Below, in pieces: positions 52,714 to 61,306 of a stretch of DNA of 64,000 bases. How positions within the stretch are numbered: position 1 is the first letter of the stretch; each line of letters opens with the position of its first letter. Source of the stretch: Thermoflexus hugenholtzii JAD2. GTDB taxonomy: Bacteria; Chloroflexota; Chloroflexia; Chloroflexales; Roseiflexaceae. The notes under the pieces are model-generated. The model was not told where the DNA came from, did not search any database, and saw nothing but the letters and a program-made list of their open reading frames with translations. The position numbers and the translations under genes are program-made. The stretch is taken from assembly GCA_945881915.1 (NCBI GenBank), contig CAMCVW010000005.1:1-64000 (forward strand), in the 5' to 3' direction.

Positions 52714-53928
52714 TTACTCTGCACGCTTTACGCCATCCAGCCACGATGCACGCAACTGCGCAAATGTACCTTCTATTATGCTTTGCCGCACCTCACGCAT
52801 CAGGTGGAGCAAGAAAGCAACATTGTGGAGGCTTACCAACCGAATCCCGAGCAATTCTTTCGCACGGAATAGATGGTGGATATACGCTCGTGAATACGTC
52901 TTGCAGACCGTACAGGTGCACCATTGGTCCAATGGTTCATCACTGTCGCGGCAGCTGGCGTTGCTCACGTTCAGACGAAAATTCTTGGACGCATCGCGCA
53001 CCAATGCCGCACCGTGCCGCCCCAGTCGGGTCGGACTGACACAGTCAAACATATCGATGCCGCGGGCTACGCCTTCAAACAGATCGTCGACGTCCCCTAT
53101 CCCGAGCAAATGCCGTGGTTTGCCATCTGGCATATGCGGCACAGTCATGTCGACGACTTCGTAGATCTGTGTCTTGTTCGCCCCCAGCGACCCCCCAATA
53201 CACAAGCCATCAAACGCCATCCCACCGATAAATTCCGCACTGGCTTTGCGCAAATCCGGGAAGACACCACCGTGCACAATGCCGAACAACGACTGCTCGG
53301 GATTCGGCATCGGGATTTGGTGTACGCCTGCCAGGGTCTCTTGGTGGTAGGTCAAGCAACGCTCCTCCCAACGATGGGTGCGTTTGAGTGATTGTTTAGT
53401 GTAGTCGTAGCCAGCGCGGAACGGTGGTAATTCGTCGAAGCACAGAATGATGTCCGCGCCGATGCCCTTCTGGATTTCGATACTTCGTTCCGGCGTAAAG
53501 ACATGCTTCGAGCCATCGATGGTCGATTTGAATATGACCGCGTCGTCCGTTACTTTGACCATTCCGGGTTTGGGCGTGTACGAGCCGCGCCCTTTGACCT
53601 CGTCTGCGATTCCACCGTATTTGAGGCTAAACACTTGGAATCCGCCGCTATCGGTCAAAATTGGCCCATGCCACTGCATAAATTTATGCAATCCGCCGTG
53701 GCGTGCTATCAACTCGTGCCCCGGTTGCAGGTACAGGTGGTATGTATTGCCTAATATAATGTGCGCGCCGTGCGCTTTGACTTCGTCGGGAGCCAACGAT
53801 TTGATGGTGCCTTTGGTACCGACCGGCATGAACACCGGTGTTTCGATGGCACCATGCGCGGTATGAATGACGCCTGCACGCGCGCGTGAGTCGGCGTCTC
53901 GTGCCTGAATGGTGAAGTTGAGTGGCAT
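52714..53928 (-). CDS. tgt: tRNA-guanine transglycosylase
   Basis: A 404-aa enzyme that exchanges guanine-34 in GUN-anticodon tRNAs for a deazaguanine. The substrate-side Asp is in LTDSGGFQVFSL, the nucleophilic Asp in GIDMFDCVSPTR, and the zinc site is CTCTVCKTYSRAYIHH. The base-recognition loop reads GGSLGANKTQ where preQ1-specific bacterial enzymes have GGLAVGE, raising the possibility of queuine as substrate. The ATG at 53928 has GGAGGTCAC upstream; a long N-terminal extension is rejected. It is the first gene of the ECF operon. Confidence 0.93.
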   Translation of the reverse strand: MPLNFTIQARDADSRARAGVIHTAHGAIETPVFMPVGTKGTIKSLAPDEVKAHGAHIILGNTYHLYLQPGHELIARHGGLHKFMQWHGPILTDSGGFQVFSLKYGGIADEVKGRGSYTPKPGMVKVTDDAVIFKSTIDGSKHVFTPERSIEIQKGIGADIILCFDELPPFRAGYDYTKQSLKRTHRWEERCLTYHQETLAGVHQIPMPNPEQSLFGIVHGGVFPDLRKASAEFIGGMAFDGLCIGGSLGANKTQIYEVVDMTVPHMPDGKPRHLLGIGDVDDLFEGVARGIDMFDCVSPTRLGRHGAALVRDASKNFRLNVSNASCRDSDEPLDQWCTCTVCKTYSRAYIHHLFRAKELLGIRLVSLHNVAFLLHLMREVRQSIIEGTFAQLRASWLDGVKRAE

Positions 53929-54079
53929 GTGACCTCCGTGTGATTGCGTCATTATCGCGAAAAATGAGATTTTGTCAAATGTACACGAACCATTCGCGTC
54001 CCTCGCTGTCATATTGACAGCCTGCGCGCTATAATGCAAACCATACGATAAATATCATCCCCGCCATCCAGGAGTGCAC

Positions 54080-54613
54080 ATGAGTCATATCGATCATCGG
54101 AACCACGCAGAACGGCAGGTCGACGCGATTCGGTGTGCGGTACTCACGATTAGTGACACACGCACTGTAGCGGACGATCGTGGTGGCCAAACTGCTATAC
54201 ACGCCTTACAAGAAGCCGGGCACATCGTCGAGGGCTATCAAATTGTCAAAGACGAACCCACCGACGTCATTGCGACGATCGAAACGTGGATTCTCGCGGG
54301 TATACGTGTCATTATTACGACCGGCGGGACCGGTATTTCACGGCGTGATACCACTGTCGATGCAATCGAACCACAATTGACGCGTGTGCTGCCCGGATTC
54401 GGCGAGATTTTTCGGATGTTGTCGTACGAGCAGGTCGGTGCAGCTGCAATGCTCTCGCGTGCTATCGCAGGCACGTGGGGGACCACGCTCGTCTTTTGTT
54501 TACCTGGTTCGCCCAATGCGGTCGACCTCGCCCTGACCAAACTCATCGTGCCGGAATTGCGTCATCTGGTTTGGGAGACACTGCGGCATGGTTCCGCACC
54601 ACAGAAAGGCTAG
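54080..54613 (+). CDS. moaB: MoaB/MogA-family molybdenum cofactor protein
   Basis: A 177-aa molybdopterin adenylyltransferase-like protein. The fold's motifs are present: VLTISDTRTVADDRGGQ, IITTGGTGISRRDTTVDAI, and LPGSPNAVDLALTKLI. It would activate molybdopterin for metal insertion. GGAG precedes the ATG. A TATAAT at 54030-54035 is preceded by the short inverted repeat CTGTCA-TAT-TGACAG (54006-54020), a possible operator. No other moa/mog gene is close. Confidence 0.9.
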   Translation: MSHIDHRNHAERQVDAIRCAVLTISDTRTVADDRGGQTAIHALQEAGHIVEGYQIVKDEPTDVIATIETWILAGIRVIITTGGTGISRRDTTVDAIEPQLTRVLPGFGEIFRMLSYEQVGAAAMLSRAIAGTWGTTLVFCLPGSPNAVDLALTKLIVPELRHLVWETLRHGSAPQKG

Positions 54614-54617
54614 CTCC

Positions 54618-54827
54618 ATGCGTGCGTTTGCATTGGCCATGGTCCGCTTTTACCAAAAAAAAATCTCACCACTCAAGCCGCCGAGCTGCATCTACACACC
54701 GTCGTGTTCTGAGTATACCTACCAGGCTATCGCCAAGTATGGCGTCGTGCGTGGTATTGCCATGGGGACCGAACGCCTGCTGCGTTGCCATCCATTCTCT
54801 GCAGGCGGTGCAGATCCGCTCCCCTAA
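54618..54827 (+). CDS. yidD: Membrane protein insertion efficiency factor YidD
   Basis: A 69-aa protein with the family-defining run ALAMVRFYQKKISPLKPPSC and SCSEYTYQAIAKYG, and C-terminal RLLRCHPFSAGGADPLP. An amphipathic N-terminal helix associates with the membrane. It aids YidC/Sec-dependent insertion. Start chosen at ATG 54618, five bases after the moaB stop. Normally linked to rnpA/yidC, but here it stands with moaB. Confidence 0.93.
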   Translation: MRAFALAMVRFYQKKISPLKPPSCIYTPSCSEYTYQAIAKYGVVRGIAMGTERLLRCHPFSAGGADPLP

Positions 54828-54862
54828 CCCAGTGCTCATAGAAACGGTGGTATAATGCAGTT

Positions 54863-54894
54863 ATTCAACGATTTCTATTGTTGAATGATTTTTT
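54863..54894 (+). terminator. Weak hairpin terminator or attenuator upstream of the NYN gene
   Basis: The 7-bp stem ATTCAAC/GTTGAAT (10-nt loop) is followed by GATTTTTT. It begins only seven bases after a TATAAT (54851-54856), so it could end the moaB-yidD message or attenuate the transcript leading into the NYN gene 260 bp further on. Confidence 0.5.
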
Positions 54895-55120
54895 CGCACA
54901 TATTGTGCCAAAACGCTCGTGGATGGTGTGGCCGATACGGTACACCGATGTGTACTGTCCACCACCCTCACATACGTGCTCGCGCCTGTGGTTTTTGCTG
55001 CCGTAGACTGTTGCACACACTATGTCGCCCATGCAGACTACGCCCCCGGGAACGCGCTTGTTCGTCCGAATCCCGTTGTTTTTTGGTGTCAGTGTGCTCT
55101 ACTGAGGAGCTCACACCACA

Positions 55121-57073
55121 ATGGCAGAGCAACCACGCCGCGATGTCGCGGTATTCATCGACTTTGAAAACATCTATGTCTCGGTCCGCGACAAACTCGA
55201 TGCAAATCCCAACTTCGAAATCATCATGGACCATTGCAACGAGCTGGGACGTGTGATTTTGTCACGTGCCTATGCCGACTGGTACCGCTACCCTCGCATT
55301 ACCTCTGCACTGTATGCCAACAATATCGAACCGATGTATGTGCCCACCTACTACTACGACAAGGGTGCGGGGCGCACCGGCGGGCCTATCAAAAACTCCG
55401 TCGATATGAATCTGTGTATTGACGCAATGCGCACCCTCTTTACCATGCCTGGGTTATCGACCTTTGTGTTGATTACCGGGGATCGCGACTTTATTCCCCT
55501 TGTCAACAGCATCCGACAGCAAGGGAAAGATGTCATCATCATCGGCGTGGGCGGGGCAGCTTCTTCTCATTTGGCACAAAGTGCCGATGAATTCATTTTC
55601 TATGAGCAATTGGTAGGTAAAGCGGAAGCAACTGCCCCCAAAACCGAGCCACGTAAATCGTTGGACGCGGACGACTTCGAGCGACCGGTACGTGAACGCG
55701 AACGGATTAGCGTGGGTCGGCAAAAACCAGAGCGCAAAGAGTCCACTTCCCTCAGTGAAGACGAATCATTTGACCTCTTGGTCAAAGTTGTCCTTGAAGC
55801 CCGTTCGCGTCGCATGGTAACCGGGATAGGATCACTCAAAACGCTTATGCGCGAGCTTTCCAATGGGGACTTCCGCGAATCGACCATTCGTGACGGCAAC
55901 GGTCGTCCGATCGAAAAGTTCAAAGACTTCATCACCGAAGCGGCTCGGCGTGGCAAAATCATCATATCGACTGAGGGTGTCGTCAATGAGGTCTTTTTAC
56001 CAGGCGAAGACCCCAAAGCATTGTCGCAATTCAACAATTCTGATAGCGCCAGTGATCGCAAAGACGAAGAAGCGCCAGCGATTACCGGACTTGCTCCAGA
56101 GCGGTTGTCTGCGAATTCTGCGAGCTCTGCCGACAAATCTCGTCGCCGCCGCCGCCGCGGCGAGCGCACACCAGAGCGCACCACGTCGACGAAAACCGAA
56201 CTCTCGAATACAAAATCGGTCAGCGCAGCAGATGCTGAATTATCCATCCCCTCGGCACCGATTGTATCCGCGAGTGTAGTGTTGCGCGCTGAACCAACTG
56301 CAAACCTCGATAGTGCAGAAGATGAGCCAAACGGCGAATCGACCCTCAGTACCACGCCGTTTAGTGACGAAGAACGTCGCAGCGTACGTGACATCGTCGC
56401 CGCCAGCGAACGGCCGCTGTCGTTCCAACAGATCTATGACACATTGCGTGGATCACGAAACCGCGGTGGCGAAAGCACCATTTCGCGCACCAACGAAGAT
56501 CTCCGTTCTCTCGTCAAATTGTCGATTAACGCTGGGGAGCTCCAACGCATTGGTCGCGGGAATCGCGTCAGCTATCGGATAGCACCTATTGTCACAACCG
56601 ACCAGATTATCACTGACGAAACACACAGCGATGCAAACACTGCTCCCGTCGCTGCCCCTCCAGTAGTGATTGCTGCAGGCAGATCGACGCGGGCGACGCC
56701 TCAGATGATTCCGACTCCCCAAGACAATGGTGACGACGGATTCGCACTCCCAGCTGTCGCCGCTAGTCAGATCAATCGGCGTCGGACCAAACAACCTGAT
56801 GTGCAACCAGCGCCAGTGGCGAGCGAATTAGCCCCGCCGGCCGAACAAAAACGGCGCGGCTCCAAGCCAAAAGCAGCTGATATGCCAGTGGTGGGCACAC
56901 GACCTGCTGCAGCAGAATCAACCGACAAGCCCAAGAAACCCGCTGGTCGCGATGGGCAACGAGCATCAGCGAGCAAAACGCCGCCGACTCCTCCCGCGAA
57001 AGCCCCAGTAGCAGCCGTGTCGCCGACCCAGAATGCCAAGCCACGGCGACGCAAGCAAAACCCGGAGGCCTAA
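55121..57073 (+). CDS. NYN-domain (LabA/DUF88) protein with LOTUS/OST-HTH domain
   Basis: A 650-aa protein. The N-terminal NYN (PIN-like nuclease) domain (about 8-160) has the Asp residues in AVFIDFENIYV, KNSVDMNLCIDAM and ITGDRDFIPLV. A LOTUS/OST-HTH-like domain (about 205-295) follows, then a disordered stretch with an RRRRRR-type basic patch, a second winged-helix-like segment (about 408-485, FSDEERRSVRDIVAASERPLSFQQIY), and a long Pro/Ala/Lys-rich basic tail. The design suggests RNA binding and cleavage. It is followed by trpF after one base, so it heads an operon. Confidence 0.87.
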   Translation: MAEQPRRDVAVFIDFENIYVSVRDKLDANPNFEIIMDHCNELGRVILSRAYADWYRYPRITSALYANNIEPMYVPTYYYDKGAGRTGGPIKNSVDMNLCIDAMRTLFTMPGLSTFVLITGDRDFIPLVNSIRQQGKDVIIIGVGGAASSHLAQSADEFIFYEQLVGKAEATAPKTEPRKSLDADDFERPVRERERISVGRQKPERKESTSLSEDESFDLLVKVVLEARSRRMVTGIGSLKTLMRELSNGDFRESTIRDGNGRPIEKFKDFITEAARRGKIIISTEGVVNEVFLPGEDPKALSQFNNSDSASDRKDEEAPAITGLAPERLSANSASSADKSRRRRRRGERTPERTTSTKTELSNTKSVSAADAELSIPSAPIVSASVVLRAEPTANLDSAEDEPNGESTLSTTPFSDEERRSVRDIVAASERPLSFQQIYDTLRGSRNRGGESTISRTNEDLRSLVKLSINAGELQRIGRGNRVSYRIAPIVTTDQIITDETHSDANTAPVAAPPVVIAAGRSTRATPQMIPTPQDNGDDGFALPAVAASQINRRRTKQPDVQPAPVASELAPPAEQKRRGSKPKAADMPVVGTRPAAAESTDKPKKPAGRDGQRASASKTPPTPPAKAPVAAVSPTQNAKPRRRKQNPEA

Positions 57074-57074
57074 T

Positions 57075-57698
57075 ATGCGCGTCAAAATCTGTGGCATTAC
57101 TTCCCCCGAACACGCCCTGGTTGCTGCTGCGAGTGGAGCCGATTATCTCGGCTTCATCTTCGCTCCGAGCAAACGCCGTGTCACTCCCGAGCAGGCCAAA
57201 GCGTTGGTGGGTACCGTTCGTGATGCGGGATATCTGACGCCGATTATCGGGCTTTTCGTCAACGAAACGACCGCTCAAATGGTACAGACGGTACACGATG
57301 TCGGTATCGACATCATTCAACTCCATGGTAATGAGCCATTCGAACTGCTCGATGCGCTCCCCATTATGCCCATTTGGCGCGCCTTACACCTGCAAGGCGC
57401 AGCGCACGAATCAGCATGGTTGCAACACACCAACAACCACGTTACCATGCTCGTTGACGCATACGTTCCGGATTCTTATGGCGGTACAGGTGTACGCGCC
57501 GATTGGGAAGCTGCTGCCAAACTGGCTGCGCAACGCGACATTGTGTTGGCAGGTGGGCTAAACCCGAGTAACGTACGAGAGGCAATAAAGACCGTCAAGC
57601 CGTGGTGCGTCGACGTCAGCAGCGGTGTCGAACGCGCCGGCTACAAAGACAATGGTCTCATCACCGCTTTCATCGATCTTGCCAAACAGGAACGGTAA
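57075..57698 (+). CDS. trpF: Phosphoribosylanthranilate isomerase
   Basis: A 207-aa barrel enzyme of tryptophan synthesis. Motifs: VKICGITSPEHAL with the catalytic cysteine, GADYLGFIFAPSKRRV, the Asp in LVDAYVPDSYGGTG, LAGGLNPSNVREAI and VDVSSGVERAGYKD. It converts N-(phosphoribosyl)anthranilate to CdRP. It is one base after the NYN gene and apart from any other trp gene. The start is inside a GGAGGCCTAAT context. Confidence 0.95.
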   Translation: MRVKICGITSPEHALVAAASGADYLGFIFAPSKRRVTPEQAKALVGTVRDAGYLTPIIGLFVNETTAQMVQTVHDVGIDIIQLHGNEPFELLDALPIMPIWRALHLQGAAHESAWLQHTNNHVTMLVDAYVPDSYGGTGVRADWEAAAKLAAQRDIVLAGGLNPSNVREAIKTVKPWCVDVSSGVERAGYKDNGLITAFIDLAKQER

Positions 57699-57701
57699 TC
57701 C

Positions 57702-59153
57702 ATGATTCGAAAATGGTGGAGTTGGCTGGGTGCCTTGCTGACAACATTGCTGACGCTCCGTTACCTCTTGTCACGTGTGCGCCCAGTCATCCTGAAGCCG
57801 ACAGAGCATCACACCAGCGAGCTCAATGGAGCGCTCACTACCCTCGGTATTCGCCGCATCGTCGTGAGTGACTTACACCTCGGTGCTGGCGATAGGCTCG
57901 ATGACTTCAATGCAGATCGTGAATTCGCAGAATTCTTGACACTCTATGCTGCCACCGAACCGACCGAGCTCATTCTCGCAGGTGATACCTTTGAATTCTT
58001 GCAGGTTACCCTGCCGGATGTCCCTGACTTCGAGTGGACACCGCGGGCTGCTGAACGCCGTCTTTCGGTGATTCTCGATGCTCATCCGCTTGTCCTCGAT
58101 GCGCTCGTGCGCTTCATCCGGTCTGATGGAATGTACCTGACGCTCCTGATTGGCAATCACGACTTCGAAATTCACTATCGCAGCGCCAAACAGACGCTCA
58201 GTTCGCGCCTCGGCCTCGCAGTCGATGATCCTCGCCTACGTTATGGCATTCGCTATATTGGCGAGGGTATGTTCATGGAACACGGGAATCAATTCGAGCA
58301 GTGGAATAGTTTTGTTCGTTTTGATGGAATCAGCCAACCATTCGAGCTTGTTCGAGGGACGCTGGCAGTCAAGAATGTCATTAATCCGCTCGAACGATCC
58401 TCCTTACCTATCGCTCCCTACATCGACAACGTGAAACCGAGTTCTGCGTTTCTGTGGCATTTGCTGGGGCTCGCGCGGTTACGCGATCTGCAGGTCGTCG
58501 GTTTTGTGCTGCGTGGTGTCGTATTGACGATTCGCAGTATGCTCGTCCCACTTTCCTACCGCAAAAGTGAATCGCTCGACGAGTCAATCAATACGGTCCG
58601 TCATTTGCAGAACCAAAGGCGCATCAAACGTGCGCTCGATACTACCCGGCGTGTCATCGAACGCCGTTCGGAGCGGCCACTGTCTTCGGTTCCCCCGTAT
58701 CTCGTGAATCATATTGAACGTGAGTCGCGGCGCCAACTGCACCGCGAAATGCGCGAATTCAATGTCTCGGTCCTGCGCGAAGTCGTCCACATTGCCCATC
58801 AACCCAAACACGCGACGACGCGTGTATTCATCTGTGGACATACGCATATGGCGCAACACGTCGCGTTCAATGAGCGACAGACCTATATCAACGTCGGGAC
58901 CTGGACCGATGTCGTCATCGACATCACCACCGGCAAACGCCAAACCCAACGCTGCCCGTTCCTCGAGATTCGTGTCGACGGACAAGGAGGTCTCGAGCAT
59001 ACGTTTATGGTATGGCGTGGGAGTGAGACGCCTCCTACCCAGTGGGAGCCGGAAGGAATGGGTCGTCCGCGCCTCACGCGTGCATCACATTCCCCTGCAC
59101 GGGTTCGTTCAGATGGCGTTACAATAAGAACATGGAAGAATGAAGGAGAGTAA
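57702..59153 (+). CDS. Calcineurin-like metallophosphoesterase, membrane-associated
   Basis: A 483-aa protein. An N-terminal hydrophobic segment (about 4-25) may anchor it. Metal-binding motifs are VVSDLHLGAGD, LILAGDTFEFLQ, LIGNHDFEIHY and VFICGHTHMAQHV. Between the third and fourth lies an insertion of about 200 residues with a hydrophobic helix (VVGFVLRGVVLTIRSML). It resembles UDP-diacylglucosamine pyrophosphatase-like phosphoesterases only in fold; the substrate is unknown. It starts three bases after trpF. Confidence 0.83.
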   Translation: MIRKWWSWLGALLTTLLTLRYLLSRVRPVILKPTEHHTSELNGALTTLGIRRIVVSDLHLGAGDRLDDFNADREFAEFLTLYAATEPTELILAGDTFEFLQVTLPDVPDFEWTPRAAERRLSVILDAHPLVLDALVRFIRSDGMYLTLLIGNHDFEIHYRSAKQTLSSRLGLAVDDPRLRYGIRYIGEGMFMEHGNQFEQWNSFVRFDGISQPFELVRGTLAVKNVINPLERSSLPIAPYIDNVKPSSAFLWHLLGLARLRDLQVVGFVLRGVVLTIRSMLVPLSYRKSESLDESINTVRHLQNQRRIKRALDTTRRVIERRSERPLSSVPPYLVNHIERESRRQLHREMREFNVSVLREVVHIAHQPKHATTRVFICGHTHMAQHVAFNERQTYINVGTWTDVVIDITTGKRQTQRCPFLEIRVDGQGGLEHTFMVWRGSETPPTQWEPEGMGRPRLTRASHSPARVRSDGVTIRTWKNEGE

Positions 59154-59155
59154 CA

Positions 59156-59467
59156 ATGAAGACCTTCCGATGGCTCGGCATCATATTCGTGGCTATCGTC
59201 GGCTTTGTCGTTTATCGCGCGCTGCGCCAGGAGGACACTGTGACTGCACCACAATCCAATTCTAAACGATCAATCAGCCCCGATTTGTTGGCAATTCTGG
59301 CAGACCCAGGTGATAAAGGTCCCATCGAACTCGTCAGCGACGCCGAAGGCAAAGAATGGCTCATCAATCGTCGCAATGGCTTCCGCTATCCTGTCGAAGA
59401 CGGAATCCCAATCATGCTCCTCGAAGAGGGCGAAAAGAACAAAGACGACTCCATCATCACCGGCTAA
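59156..59467 (+). CDS. Membrane-anchored Trm112-like domain protein lacking zinc cysteines
   Basis: A 103-aa protein. One N-terminal helix (about 4-22) is followed by a short linker and a domain (about 38-92) that matches the Trm112/UPF0434 pattern: LLAILADPGDKGPIELV, then INRRNGFRYPVEDGIPIMLLEE. The four zinc cysteines usual in CPxCKG and the second CxxC are absent. GAAGGAGAG lies before the ATG, three bases after the phosphoesterase. The family activates methyltransferases or has unknown roles; a membrane-bound cysteine-less form has no clear function. Confidence 0.78.
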   Translation: MKTFRWLGIIFVAIVGFVVYRALRQEDTVTAPQSNSKRSISPDLLAILADPGDKGPIELVSDAEGKEWLINRRNGFRYPVEDGIPIMLLEEGEKNKDDSIITG

Positions 59468-59846
59468 ACACCGTCGGGTTTTTAGGAACAAGCCTCTCTG
59501 CACGTCGTGCCGAGAGGCGTTTTGTGTAGCATGCATTTCAACAGAACACATCCGTTGCTCTCTGATCTCCTGCTCGTACACCTCCATGAGCAGGTGTATG
59601 CAGCTCTGCTTCCCGTATAAACTACCTCCAGATTGCCGTTTCATTCTCTGCTGATCCACTACGGTGTGCCGCATACACGCAGTCTCGCTCGCCCAAAAGA
59701 TACCCTCCTGCAGTGCGTGCAGAAGGGGAGATGAAGCACAACTGTCTTCTCAGAAGCCTGATGTTGCAAACTCTGTCATAGCGGAATTCAGGTTGCGAAC
59801 GCGATATCACAGATGTGTTAGCGTGACGGTATCATGGGAATCCAGG
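59468..59846. other. Gene-free interval between convergent genes
   Basis: It contains a hairpin at 59492-59518 (GCCTCTC/GAGAGGC with an inner GCAC/GTGC pair) followed by GTTTTG, probably the terminator for the Trm112-like gene, and several smaller inverted repeats such as CTGCTCGT/ATGAGCAG. No coding frame is supported. Confidence 0.6.
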
Positions 59847-61022
59847 TCAGCGTTTGGGTGTCAACGCAGAGCGAGTCAGCGCGATGAGTCCGAGCATGCT
59901 GACGACGACTGCGACACCATTGACCAGCAAAATGCCGCCCAACCCATACAAATAGACACTACTAAACGAAGAAAAAATGCGTCCGGTTCCTACGGCAACC
60001 GACATCAAGGCCATCATGGTTGCCCTGGCGTGCGGAACTGTTTCGGACACTAACGGGAACGCGGCGACAATCGCATATTCAATGAGTACATAGAAGCAAA
60101 AAATCACTGCTGAAACGACCCACCACTGTGTGCCGACGAGTGCCATGACGAGCAGCATCGCAGCAGTTGCGATAAAGCCATACACGACTGATCGTCGCTT
60201 CCCGAGTCGATCTGCAAATGCGACCACAGCTGATGACCCGAGTAATTCCGCGATACCGATGATGACAAACAACCCACCGAGCGTTGTTTCATCTGCGCCG
60301 AGCCCTGTTTTCAGCCACATGCTCTGTGACACAAAGAACAAGTCATTTCCGCCAAACGTCAGGAATGCAAATGCCAGAATCAGCCAGACTGCAGGCCGGC
60401 GCATCAATGTATTGGTGCTGATTGGTGCCGCACGATGTTCGCTGCGATGTTCCGGTATACGCAGCAGCAGGAACGCGTTGACGACCCCCAAACAGGCAAG
60501 AATTGCATATGCTATGCGCAAGCTGTCGACCTGATCGATGAGATACATCAGTGGTGCAACGCCGATGATGGCTGCGACAGCCCACGACATTTCGAATATT
60601 CCTAATACGCGACCCCGTTTTTCGTATGGAGTGCGTGCACTCAAGTAGCTTTGCCCTGAGGGCATATAGATAGCTGTTGCTAACCCGATGAGCACATAGC
60701 CGAGCTGGAACATCCAGAATTGGGTTGCCAGACTACACCAAATCGCACCCAGCACAAACAACCCCAATCCACCAATCATCACGCGTCGTTCGCCGTATTT
60801 GTCGGCCATCCGGCCGCCAATGGGCGACACAAACGAAGCGGCAGTCTGGAGTGCGATCAGACTCGCAGCTTCGAGCGCACCGACATTGAATTGGAGCGTC
60901 ACAAAAGGCAGCAATGGGTATACGATACGAAATGCAGTCGTCGAAGCCAACCTTCCGGAAGTCACCAAAAAAAGATCGCGTGTTGTCAATGCTGCTGGTT
61001 CGGAATGTGTCTCGGCCGTCAT
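59847..61022 (-). CDS. Major facilitator superfamily transporter
   Basis: A 391-aa membrane protein with about twelve helices in two halves. The loop 2-3 motif GGRMADKYGERRVMIGG is the MFS motif A, with a weaker ADRLGKRRSVVYG in the second half. It is of the drug/sugar-efflux type with unknown substrate. GAGGTGGCT lies before the ATG at 61022. It is monocistronic and divergent from the small membrane-protein gene. Confidence 0.88.
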   Translation of the reverse strand: MTAETHSEPAALTTRDLFLVTSGRLASTTAFRIVYPLLPFVTLQFNVGALEAASLIALQTAASFVSPIGGRMADKYGERRVMIGGLGLFVLGAIWCSLATQFWMFQLGYVLIGLATAIYMPSGQSYLSARTPYEKRGRVLGIFEMSWAVAAIIGVAPLMYLIDQVDSLRIAYAILACLGVVNAFLLLRIPEHRSEHRAAPISTNTLMRRPAVWLILAFAFLTFGGNDLFFVSQSMWLKTGLGADETTLGGLFVIIGIAELLGSSAVVAFADRLGKRRSVVYGFIATAAMLLVMALVGTQWWVVSAVIFCFYVLIEYAIVAAFPLVSETVPHARATMMALMSVAVGTGRIFSSFSSVYLYGLGGILLVNGVAVVVSMLGLIALTRSALTPKR

Positions 61023-61141
61023 AGCCACCTCGGAATAAATATACCAGTGGTGCTCATGCAATCAGTGGTAGCGTCTGCGAAGGTATGTAGTATAGTATAA
61101 CAGTGTGCTTCCTGTTCTGACGTACACGAGAAAAGGCTCAT

Positions 61142-61306
61142 ATGAACCAACTATTTCTCCTCCCGTTGGCACTCATTGTGCTCTGGTTCGGATGGAAACT
61201 GCTGAAAGGCACGTTGAGACTCATCCTCGTCCTCATCTTGGGCATCGCAGTGTACTTGCTCCTCCGTGATAGTTTCGTCATGTATTATCTGCAGTGGTTC
61301 CAATGA
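61142..61306 (+). CDS. Small two-helix membrane protein upstream of the HipA-like gene
   Basis: A 54-aa protein with two hydrophobic stretches (LFLLPLALIVLWFGW and LILVLILGIAVYLLL) separated by KLLKGTLR, and a short C-terminal tail ending QWFQ. Its stop overlaps the ATG of the next gene (ATGA at 61303-61306), so translation is coupled. A TATAGTATAAC stretch near 61090 is a likely -10 region. The coupling to a HipA-like gene is its only functional hint. Confidence 0.68.
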   Translation: MNQLFLLPLALIVLWFGWKLLKGTLRLILVLILGIAVYLLLRDSFVMYYLQWFQ

